Below, piece by piece: positions 7,011 through 13,181 of a stretch of 13,181 nt of DNA. The DNA comes from Litoreibacter sp. Lineage in GTDB: Bacteria; Pseudomonadota; Alphaproteobacteria; Rhodobacterales; Rhodobacteraceae. The DNA lies in the NCBI GenBank assembly GCA_013042765.1, contig JABDPP010000134.1, positions 1-13,181 on the forward strand, read 5' to 3'. Every line of letters begins with the position of its first letter. Positions within the stretch are counted from its first letter, which is position 1. The translations under genes and the position numbers were made by a program. The notes under the pieces were generated by a model. The model ran no database searches and had not been told where the DNA came from. It saw only the letters and a program-made list of their open reading frames with translations.

Positions 7011-7030
7011 GGAACGATGCCCCGCGCCCC

Positions 7031-8464
7031 TCAGGCCGCGCGACGTGCCGCACTCGCGGCCAGCGGAAACACCTTGGCGGGGTTCAGAAGCCAGGCCGGA
7101 TCGAACACGTCCTTCACCTTCATCTGAATCTCCAGATCTTCCGGCGTGAACTGGTCGACCATGAGATCGCGTTTCTCGATGCCCACACCATGCTCGCCAG
7201 TCAGGCAACCCCCGGCCTCGACACACAACCGCAGGATGTCGGCCCCCATGGCCTCACATAGTTCAAGATCCCCCGGCTTATTGGCATCAAACACGATCAG
7301 TGGGTGCATGTTGCCATCACCGGCATGAAACACATTTCCGACCTGCAGCCCGTATTGCTCGCTCAACTCGCCAATCCGCTTCAGCACGAACGGCAGTTCC
7401 GAGACCGGGATCGTGCCGTCGAGGCACATATAGTCGCCAATCTGCCCGATTGCGCCGAAGGCCGATTTCCGGCCCAGCCAGATCTTGGCGCTCTCCTCCG
7501 GGCTTTTGCTCTCGCGCAACTCGATCGGATCATGCTTGCGGGCAATCTGCAGGATCACGCCCAGCTGTTCGTCGATCTCGGCCTCGGAGCCCTCGACCTC
7601 CACGATTAGCAGCGCCTCGCAATCGGGATAGCCGGCATTTGCAAACTGGTCCGAGGTCTCGATACACAACCGGTCCATGAACTCGATGGCTACCGGTAGC
7701 ACGCCCGCCTTGATGATGTCGGCAACACAGGCGCCGGCAACTTCGCTGTCATCGAAAGCCATCAGAACCGGCCGCGCGCCTTCTGGCTTGGGCAGAATCC
7801 GCAAGGTGGCTTCTGTGACGATGCCCATCTGCCCTTCGGAGCCGCAGATCAACCCAAGCAGGTCATAGCCCGCTGCATCAAGATGGCCCCCCCCGACCTC
7901 CATCACAGTGCCATCCATCATCACCATGGTGACACCCATCAGGTTGTTCGTTGTGACCCCGTATTTCAAACAATGTGCGCCGCCCGAATTCATCGCGATA
8001 TTGCCGGCAATGGCACAGGCCAGCTGTGAGGAAGGGTCCGGCGCATAGAAGAACCCGTTCTCCTCGACCGCGCCCGTCACGCTGAGATTGGTGCGCCCGG
8101 TCTGAACGCGGATGAAACGGTTGTCATAATCGGTCTCAAGCACCTCGGTCAGGCGCGCCACGCCGAGGATGACACTGTCTGCCGTCGGCAAGGAGCCACC
8201 CGCCAGCGAAGTGCCTGCCCCGCGCGGCACAACGGGAACATTCTCGTCAGAACAAATCTTGAGCACGGCCGCGACCTCTTCGGTCGAGCCCGGCAACACA
8301 ACGCAGAGCGGCGGACACTTATAGGCAGTCAACGCGTCACATTCATACGCGCGGGTCTCAGCCTCTTCAAAGATCACCGCCTCGCGCGGCAGGACCGAAA
8401 GCAGGCGCGCGACCAGCCGCGGCTTCTTGGCGATGACAGTGGCGTCTGGGGCCGGCATTTCCAT
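7031..8464 (-). CDS. glcD: Glycolate oxidase FAD-linked catalytic subunit GlcD
   Basis: Catalytic subunit that oxidises glycolate to glyoxylate with bound FAD; 477 residues, near the E. coli size. The N-terminal PCMH FAD-binding domain contains VPVVPRGAGTSLAGGS and the downstream NIAMNSGGAHCLKYG segment. The C-terminal FAD oxidase domain carries HAGDGNMHP (about 380-388) and TGEHGVGIEKR (His about 425), residues lining the substrate/metal site in this family. The frame is open to 8599, but the ATG at 8464 has GAAAGGA upstream and gives MEMPAPDATVIAKK, the expected N-terminus. It is first in the glcDEF unit. Its 175-bp upstream gap, shared with a divergent gene, holds a candidate promoter and dyad operator. 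No glcC regulator or glcG is visible here. Related D-lactate dehydrogenases are excluded mainly by the linked glcE and glcF. Confidence 0.95.
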   Translation of the reverse strand: MEMPAPDATVIAKKPRLVARLLSVLPREAVIFEEAETRAYECDALTAYKCPPLCVVLPGSTEEVAAVLKICSDENVPVVPRGAGTSLAGGSLPTADSVILGVARLTEVLETDYDNRFIRVQTGRTNLSVTGAVEENGFFYAPDPSSQLACAIAGNIAMNSGGAHCLKYGVTTNNLMGVTMVMMDGTVMEVGGGHLDAAGYDLLGLICGSEGQMGIVTEATLRILPKPEGARPVLMAFDDSEVAGACVADIIKAGVLPVAIEFMDRLCIETSDQFANAGYPDCEALLIVEVEGSEAEIDEQLGVILQIARKHDPIELRESKSPEESAKIWLGRKSAFGAIGQIGDYMCLDGTIPVSELPFVLKRIGELSEQYGLQVGNVFHAGDGNMHPLIVFDANKPGDLELCEAMGADILRLCVEAGGCLTGEHGVGIEKRDLMVDQFTPEDLEIQMKVKDVFDPAWLLNPAKVFPLAASAARRAA

Positions 8465-8485
8465 GAGACAGTGTCCTTTCGCTGT

Positions 8486-8510
8486 AATTGGTAAAATAAT
8501 ATAACCAATT
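8486..8510. promoter_or_regulatory. Candidate operator: 25-bp AT-rich dyad upstream of glcD
   Basis: Perfect arms AATTGGT (8486-8492) and ACCAATT (8504-8510) flank an 11-bp spacer made only of A and T. It overlaps the predicted -10 box of glcD. The half-sites resemble those of FadR-type GntR regulators such as PdhR and LldR, to whose family GlcC also belongs, but those sites usually have about 3 bp between half-sites rather than 11. The regulator is therefore not identified. Confidence 0.5.
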
Positions 8511-8524
8511 TCAAGTTTACGCAA
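8496..8524 (-). promoter_or_regulatory. Predicted promoter of glcDEF
   Basis: On the minus strand TTGCGT (8524-8519, 3 of 6 to consensus) lies 17 bp from TATTAT (8501-8496, 5 of 6). Transcription would start near 8489 and leave a leader of about 25 nt before the glcD ATG. The -35 is weak, which would fit a regulated promoter. Confidence 0.38.
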
Positions 8525-8639
8525 GCACGCAATTTCGACCACTCTGAAACCTAAGTAACAAACCCCTACGCGGAGACGAATTCTCCAGCGCAGGAGCAAA
8601 GGCTTGTTCCGTTGCCCGATCCCGGCCTAGGCTCCCTCA

Positions 8640-9386
8640 ATGAGCTTGCTTGAGCGCCTTTCCCTCCTCTCCCTCTACGATCTGGGGGCACTTTTCCTGC
8701 TTGCAATCAGCTGGCTCGTCCTCGGTTGGATGATTGAGCACCCCGGCAAGCGCCACCCATCGGTCACCCTGATCATGGCCGGATATCGCCGGGACTGGAT
8801 GCATGAACTGGTCACACGGGACCCCAGGATTTTCGACGCCACGATGCTGTCGAGCCTGCGGCAGGGTACTGCCTTTTTCGCCTCGGGCTGCATGCTTGCG
8901 ATCGGAGGTGTGCTGGCAGTGGTGGGCAATTCCCAGCAACTTCTGGTGGTCGCCGCTGATCTCACACTCGAGGAGGTGCCCGCATTCATCTGGCAACTCA
9001 AACTGATGGTTGTGGTCCTGTTCCTGACCAACGGGTTCCTGAAGTTCGTCTGGGCGAACCGGCTCTTCGGCTATTGTGCGGTCATGATGGCGGCTGTTCC
9101 CAATGAAATCGACCACCCGATGGCCTATCCGCGCGCCGCTCAGGCGGCCGAGATCAACATCCGCGCCGCGCTGAACTTCAACCGCGGATTACGCGCGATC
9201 TATTTTTCCCTTGGCACGCTGGCCTGGCTTCTGGGCCCGCTGGCCCTTCTGCTCGCAACCGCTTTCGTCACCGGGTTGATCTGGCGGCGGGAGTTTTCCT
9301 CCCATGCACGCTCGATCCTGCAGGAGCCCCCCACACCAAATCGTGATCCCGCTAAGCCGGGAAGCCATGATACGAGAACACCATGA
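8640..9386 (+). CDS. DUF599 family inner-membrane protein
   Basis: A 248-residue integral membrane protein of unknown function, assigned to DUF599 by its overall pattern: a first membrane helix, then YRRDWMHELVTRDPRIFD (about 49-66) and FFASGCMLAIGG, followed by FLKFVWANRLFGYCAVMMAAVPN. Membrane helices are likely at about 13-31, 77-97, 118-137 and 186-213, and the C-terminal tail is hydrophilic. No Shine-Dalgarno precedes the ATG at 8640. A poor promoter (TTGTTC, 18 bp, TAGGCT) would place +1 at or near the ATG, so a leaderless mRNA is possible but weakly supported. Its stop overlaps the start of the next gene by 4 nt (ATGA), so the two are probably co-expressed. It is divergent from glcD and I see no functional link to it. 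Confidence 0.85.
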   Translation: MSLLERLSLLSLYDLGALFLLAISWLVLGWMIEHPGKRHPSVTLIMAGYRRDWMHELVTRDPRIFDATMLSSLRQGTAFFASGCMLAIGGVLAVVGNSQQLLVVAADLTLEEVPAFIWQLKLMVVVLFLTNGFLKFVWANRLFGYCAVMMAAVPNEIDHPMAYPRAAQAAEINIRAALNFNRGLRAIYFSLGTLAWLLGPLALLLATAFVTGLIWRREFSSHARSILQEPPTPNRDPAKPGSHDTRTP

Positions 9387-9736
9387 GACAAATCCTGCTC
9401 CCCCTGCTTCTTCTTTTCCCGGGTTCGGCCCTGGCGGATCAGGCAAGGATAGAGGCTGCGACAGCCCGCCCGTCGGGAGACACCTGGAGTTTTACAGTCA
9501 CGATCCGCCATCCTGATACCGGCTGGGACCATTATGCCGATGGCTGGGCCGTCCTCGCCCCGGATGGCACCCAGCTGGGCTACCGCAAGCTTCTCCATCC
9601 GCATGAAAACGAACAGCCCTTTACCCGTGCGTTGAGTGGCGTAACCATCCCGGACGGCATCACTTCCGTGGTCATTCGCGCCCATGACAGCGTACATGGC
9701 TGGTCGGATCGCACGGTCACGCTCTCTGTGGAATAA
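9383..9736 (+). CDS. Small exported protein of unknown function
   Basis: A 117-residue protein with a signal peptide (about 1-18, cleavage after ALA), so the mature ~99-residue part is periplasmic. I recall similar conserved hypothetical proteins in Rhodobacteraceae but know no family name. The mature part looks all-beta and single-domain, with conserved-looking aromatic and histidine segments: GWDHYADGW (47-55), LLHPHENEQPF (70-80) and AHDSVHGWSDR (100-110). The clustered His (43, 50, 72, 74, 101, 105) could bind a metal, which is speculation. Coupled to the DUF599 gene by an ATGA overlap. Confidence 0.8.
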   Translation: MRQILLPLLLLFPGSALADQARIEAATARPSGDTWSFTVTIRHPDTGWDHYADGWAVLAPDGTQLGYRKLLHPHENEQPFTRALSGVTIPDGITSVVIRAHDSVHGWSDRTVTLSVE

Positions 9737-9741
9737 TCCCG

Positions 9742-9775
9742 CTTCATTTCTCCGGAAAATATCCCCGCCGGAGGC
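9742..9775 (-). repeat. Intergenic repeat copy B between convergent genes
   Basis: This copy is a near-identical partner of the block at 6978-7010; both contain aaatatccccgccggaggc. Here extra bases create perfect arms CTCCGG..CCGGAG around 12 nt, which copy A lacks. In the minus direction it starts 16 nt after the stop of the gene ending at 9792, the same placement and orientation as copy A behind glcD. It may act as a weak terminator between the converging genes. Confidence 0.65.
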
Positions 9776-9791
9776 TCCCGAAACTGACCGC

Positions 9792-11861
9792 TCAGCGCTG
9801 TCCTTCGCGCATCCAGGCCGCGACGCTCAGGAGTGCCGCCAAAAGGAAAAACAGCCAGGGCGAGACCAGCGGCGTCACCACGACATTGACGGTCAGGTAG
9901 GCGTTGCGCGGCGTCAGGCCGATCCATCCCCGGCCGGCTGCATTACGCCCCTCGCCGACCATCCGCAGGCCGGGAACCCCGTTCTCCAACGCCAGAACAC
10001 CTCCGCGCGTGGCCTCCACAAGGGATGCGAGCTTGGTACCGCTGGCAATCGTTTCCACGAACTCGCTCGGCTCGGATTGCCCAAGGGCAATCACCGTCTC
10101 ACGTGTGCCCTCTGCGATGCGGTAAAGCCCTGGTACCGCCCCCTCATAGGTGGTCACGAAACGGCCGGGGGACACTTCGTCGAGCGTGACGCTGTCCTGG
10201 GTTCCATCCGGCGCGGTAATGTCCACCGACCCGATCTCGGTGTCGAGGGTCCGCCGGGTCAGCGTCATGGTCTGGCCCTCGGCCGTGGCGGTCAATGCCT
10301 CCTCCTCGAGGTCCGGCTCCTTCATCATCCAGTGCGCCAGCCGCCGCAACAACTCAAGCTGCGGACCTCCACCCTCAAACCCGCGATGCCACAGCCAGGC
10401 GTGATCGGAGGCCAGAAGCGCCACGCGCCCCTCGCCAACCCGGTCCAAGACCAGCAGTGGTTTGTCGTCAATGCCGCTCATCACGGCCTGGCCAGACCCT
10501 GCTTCCAGCTCGATCTGCCGCATCCATCGGCCCCAACCCGGCAGCCCGTCCTCGCCGGCAGGCAGCGGGCTGAACGCCTCCAGCCCCTCGGTAACGGGAT
10601 GGCGCGCTCCCAATTCGGAGATGCGCGGTTTGAACCCCTGCTCCATGACCCGCGCCGTGGGTGTGGCGGGCAACACCTTGCCCAGCGGGGAGCGAGAAAT
10701 ACTGTCGGCGCTGGCAAAATCCGGCCCGGCGGCCACCAGAACGGCGCCACCCTGCTCCACGTAGGAGCCGATACTGTCAAAATAGAGCGCCGGCAGAATG
10801 CCACGTCGCTTGTAGCGGTCAAAAATGATCAGATCGAACTCGTCGACCTTCTCAAGGAACAATTCACGGGTTGGAAAGGCGATCAGCGAAAGCTCCGCCA
10901 CCGGTACCCCGTCCTGCTTTTCGGGCGGGCGCAGAATGGTGAAATGGACCAGATCTACCGCTGAATCCGATTTCAGCAGGTTGCGCCATGTGCGCTCCCC
11001 GGCATGGGGCTCGCCGGAAACCAGCAGCACCCGCAGCCGGTCGCGCACGCCGTTGATTTGAACCACAGCCGCATTGTTGCGGTCCGTGAGTTCGGTCTCG
11101 TCCACGGCAAGCTGGAACTGCAGCACGTTCATGCCGCCATGCGGCAGGGTCAGTGGCAGATCCAGATCCTCGCCCACCGGCACACGGAACTCACTCGGCT
11201 CGCCGCCATCGATGGCGATGCTCAATTCGGCCTGCGACCCGATATTCGCGGGCACATCGCCCTGATCCTCGACCCGTACGGTCAGGGTGATCTCCTCACC
11301 CAGAATGGCAAAGGCAGGCGCGTTGCGTACGATCAGGCGGCGGTCCCAGTCCCCCTCCCGCCCGGTGAGAAGCACATGAAGCGGCGCGTTCAGCTCAGGC
11401 GCGCGGGGCAGATCATGGAGTTGCCCGTCGGTGATCAGAACCGTGCCCGCGATCCGCGCGCGCGGCTCTTCGGCCAGCGTTTCGTTCAGAGCCGTCATCA
11501 ACTCGGTGCCGGCATCACCCACCCCGTCGGGCACAACAACCTTGCGCAGGTCCATGCCCCGCGCTTCGATCTCCCTTTCGAGCTCCGCAGCAGCCTCGGC
11601 GGTTTGCGAGCGCCGGTCCGACAGGGCCTGGCTCGCGCTTTCATCCACCACCATCACGACGATATCGCTCAGCGGTTCGCGTTCCTCGTCCTGAAGGGAC
11701 GGGTTGGCCAGCGCGATCAGCAAAACCAGCGCCGCGCCCGCGCGCAACCACCAGCCCGACAGGCCACGCCAGACCGACAGGCCCAGCAAAAGAACGATCA
11801 CGACCACAGCCACGGCAAGGACGGCTATTGGCAGCAGTGGGTCGAAGATCACACCGGTCAT
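9792..11861 (-). CDS. Membrane protein with VWA-like and GATase1-like domains
   Basis: A 689-residue membrane-anchored protein with no established function. Two N-terminal membrane helices (about 8-28 and 38-53) precede a von Willebrand A-like domain whose MIDAS-type metal motif is D73-E-S75-A-S77, followed by TVLITDGQLHDLP. A beta-sandwich stretch comes next, then a class I glutamine-amidotransferase-like domain (FDLIIFDRYKRRGILPALYFDSIGSYVEQGGAVLVAAGPDF, broken here by position, about 350-390). This domain lacks an obvious catalytic Cys and so is probably non-enzymatic. One helix near the C-terminus (LVSPWLFFLLAALLSV) ends the protein, so most of it is likely periplasmic. I chose the ATG at 11861, one base after the upstream stop, over an earlier in-frame start. 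Such genes usually follow moxR, DUF58 and DUF4159 genes, suggesting a MoxR-linked envelope or folding role. Confidence 0.82.
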   Translation of the reverse strand: MTGVIFDPLLPIAVLAVAVVVIVLLLGLSVWRGLSGWWLRAGAALVLLIALANPSLQDEEREPLSDIVVMVVDESASQALSDRRSQTAEAAAELEREIEARGMDLRKVVVPDGVGDAGTELMTALNETLAEEPRARIAGTVLITDGQLHDLPRAPELNAPLHVLLTGREGDWDRRLIVRNAPAFAILGEEITLTVRVEDQGDVPANIGSQAELSIAIDGGEPSEFRVPVGEDLDLPLTLPHGGMNVLQFQLAVDETELTDRNNAAVVQINGVRDRLRVLLVSGEPHAGERTWRNLLKSDSAVDLVHFTILRPPEKQDGVPVAELSLIAFPTRELFLEKVDEFDLIIFDRYKRRGILPALYFDSIGSYVEQGGAVLVAAGPDFASADSISRSPLGKVLPATPTARVMEQGFKPRISELGARHPVTEGLEAFSPLPAGEDGLPGWGRWMRQIELEAGSGQAVMSGIDDKPLLVLDRVGEGRVALLASDHAWLWHRGFEGGGPQLELLRRLAHWMMKEPDLEEEALTATAEGQTMTLTRRTLDTEIGSVDITAPDGTQDSVTLDEVSPGRFVTTYEGAVPGLYRIAEGTRETVIALGQSEPSEFVETIASGTKLASLVEATRGGVLALENGVPGLRMVGEGRNAAGRGWIGLTPRNAYLTVNVVVTPLVSPWLFFLLAALLSVAAWMREGQR

Positions 11862-11862
11862 C

Positions 11863-13181
11863 TCAATTCCCCAACCGGTCAAGCAGGGCCGGAACATGGA
11901 CCTGATCGGATTTGTAGTTCCCGGTCAGCACATGCATCACGAGATTCACGCCGAACCGGATCGCCAGTTCGCGCTGCCGCTCACCACCAAAGCCGCGCCC
12001 AACGGGATAAAGCGGCTTGCCCGCCGCATCGCGCGCCCAGGCCGCGGCCCAGTCATTGCCGCCGATCAGGACCGGCGTGACACCGTCATTGAGATTGCGG
12101 AACGGCAAGCCCTCGACCCGTTCGGCATCGGGCGGCGCGGCCTCCACCCAGATATCCGCGCCGGCATGGCGCCCCGGGAAATCCTGCAGCAGGTAGAATG
12201 TTCGCGTCAGGACATGGTCGCTCGGGATCGGCTCGAGCGCGGGAATGTCCAGCGGGCGGGCCAGCTGTTGCAGCTTGCGCCCGGTGGGCGTCGATGACCC
12301 GAAACCGCCGATATTGGCATCGCGCGTATCAAAAACGATCATTCCGCCGGTGCGCAGGTAGCGGTTCAGCCGCAGATAGGCCTGCGCCGAAGGGATCGGT
12401 TGCGTTGTCGAGACCGGCCAGTAGAGGAGCGGATAGAAGCTCAGTTCATCGGCTTCGAGATCGACCGAAATCGGATCGGCGGGTTCCACCGAGGTGCGCC
12501 GCGTGAGACTGACCGACAAGCCGCTCAGCCCCTCCTCCGACAACCCGTCAAGCTGCGGATCGCCGGTCTCCACATAGGCCAGAACAACCTCGCCCGTAGC
12601 TTCAAGTGCGCGCAGATCCGCCTCCTGTGCGGCCGCTTCCGGCGCCGGTATCAAAAGGGCCACGGCCATCGCGCCCGCAATCGCCCCGCGTGGGCCACGC
12701 AAGCGGCCACCAACCAGGAGAGACATCAGGATATCGGCCATCAAAAGAGCCAGGGCGGCCAAAAGGAATAGCCCCTGAAGTGGCGTTTCCGCTGCCGTGA
12801 CCATGCCCGCCACGGTGATCCCAGCGGGCCAGCTCATCGCGTCAAGGGACGCGTCCGAACCCAGCACATTGAGCGCCATGCGCCGGTCGCCCCCGGCATA
12901 GAGCCCGGGCGGCAAATCAGCGCCGAGGCTGCGCGTGGCAATCACCTCTCCCCTCACGCCCGGGGCCACATCGGAGCGGCGGACCTGTCCGAACCCGTCC
13001 ATCTTCTCTTCAAGCACCCAAGTGGTTCCAGCCAGATCCTCGGAGGAGATCACGGCGGGCCGCGTCGAGATAGCCAGACGTTCCAGCATCTGCACGAAAA
13101 GGCCGGAGAGCGGCAAACTCGACCATTCGGCATTCGCCGTGACATGGAACAAAATGACCTGTCCTTCGCCAAGATCGGCGC
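11863..13181 (-). CDS. DUF4159 domain membrane protein, 5' end beyond window
   Basis: The frame is open to the right edge, so the N-terminus, probably a BatA-like region with VWA or GATase-like parts, is missing. About 439 codons are visible. The first visible stretch, ADLGEGQVILFHVTANAEWS, is typical of this family. Two hydrophobic segments follow (nucleotides about 12785-12705 and 12680-12620), the second ending in AAAQ. Then comes the C-terminal DUF4159 domain, with LSFYPLLYWPV, LNRYLRTGGMIVFDTRD and RLDIP-like elements before the end LLDRLGN. The domain is probably periplasmic. The TTG at 13152 is not a likely start because the coding pattern continues upstream. The stop is one base before the next gene, indicating tight coupling. 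Members occur in moxR-DUF58 operons; function is not established. Confidence 0.85.
   Translation of the reverse strand, partial: ADLGEGQVILFHVTANAEWSSLPLSGLFVQMLERLAISTRPAVISSEDLAGTTWVLEEKMDGFGQVRRSDVAPGVRGEVIATRSLGADLPPGLYAGGDRRMALNVLGSDASLDAMSWPAGITVAGMVTAAETPLQGLFLLAALALLMADILMSLLVGGRLRGPRGAIAGAMAVALLIPAPEAAAQEADLRALEATGEVVLAYVETGDPQLDGLSEEGLSGLSVSLTRRTSVEPADPISVDLEADELSFYPLLYWPVSTTQPIPSAQAYLRLNRYLRTGGMIVFDTRDANIGGFGSSTPTGRKLQQLARPLDIPALEPIPSDHVLTRTFYLLQDFPGRHAGADIWVEAAPPDAERVEGLPFRNLNDGVTPVLIGGNDWAAAWARDAAGKPLYPVGRGFGGERQRELAIRFGVNLVMHVLTGNYKSDQVHVPALLDRLGN

Noticed and set aside
6970..7053. Extended N-terminus of glcE from 7053
   Set aside because: It would overlap the end of glcD and translate the intergenic repeat; the residues do not resemble GlcE.
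8465..8599. Extended N-terminus of glcD from 8599
   Set aside because: It would translate the dyad operator and promoter; the ATG at 8464 has a good ribosome-binding site and a family-like N-terminus.
9684..12080. Long plus-strand frames at 9684-10964 and 11004-12080
   Set aside because: They lie opposite two membrane protein genes with clear domains and have no ribosome-binding site or recognisable motif. The first also starts inside the preceding gene.

Overview
The window looks like a chromosomal segment of an alphaproteobacterium, most likely a marine Rhodobacteraceae (Roseobacter-type). It is GC-rich, the proteins read like that family, the glycolate oxidase operon is glcD-glcE-glcF, and the intergenic spaces carry a short GGGATATTT-type repeat that I associate with the family. 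No mobile element, tRNA, rRNA or CRISPR array was seen. Almost all long plus-strand reading frames in 1-8460 and 9790-13181 are antisense shadows of minus-strand genes.

Layout from left to right. Bases 1-2692 hold the N-terminal ~897 codons of isoleucyl-tRNA synthetase (ileS, minus strand; its 3' end lies outside the window). Bases 2693-3025 have no long gene but are dense with signals. They contain a promoter with good hexamers, a predicted 16-codon leader peptide with four Ile codons (MMQGFDTIIRITIPAL) that starts almost exactly at the predicted +1, two mutually exclusive RNA hairpins and a C-rich, G-poor stretch before the ileS ribosome-binding site. Together these suggest a ribosome-mediated attenuator for ileS. 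The same gap also holds a repeat element and the strong intrinsic terminator of the next gene.

Bases 3026-3481 encode an IbpA-like small heat-shock protein. Its ~100-nt leader has a sigma-32-type promoter and a hairpin that pairs UUGCU with the AAGGA Shine-Dalgarno, leaving one G bulged. This is the hallmark of a ROSE RNA thermometer. Bases 3641-4468 encode an exported trypsin-fold protease.

Bases 4531-8464 are the glycolate oxidase genes, in transcript order glcD, glcE, glcF, with the protease gene 62 nt downstream and possibly co-transcribed. GlcDEF oxidises glycolate, a common phytoplankton exudate, to glyoxylate and passes the electrons to the respiratory chain. Upstream of glcD a 25-bp AT-rich dyad overlaps a predicted -10 box and is a candidate operator.

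Divergently, on the plus strand, come a DUF599 membrane protein (8640-9386) and a small exported protein of unknown function (9383-9736) that overlap by 4 nt. The right end (9792-13181, minus strand) carries two membrane proteins of the kind usually found with MoxR/DUF58 genes: a DUF4159 protein, whose N-terminus is outside the window, followed one base later by a VWA/glutamine-amidotransferase-like membrane protein.

The observations most worth following are the ileS leader, the hsp20 thermometer and the glc operator. All come from reading the sequence alone and have not been tested by folding or database search.
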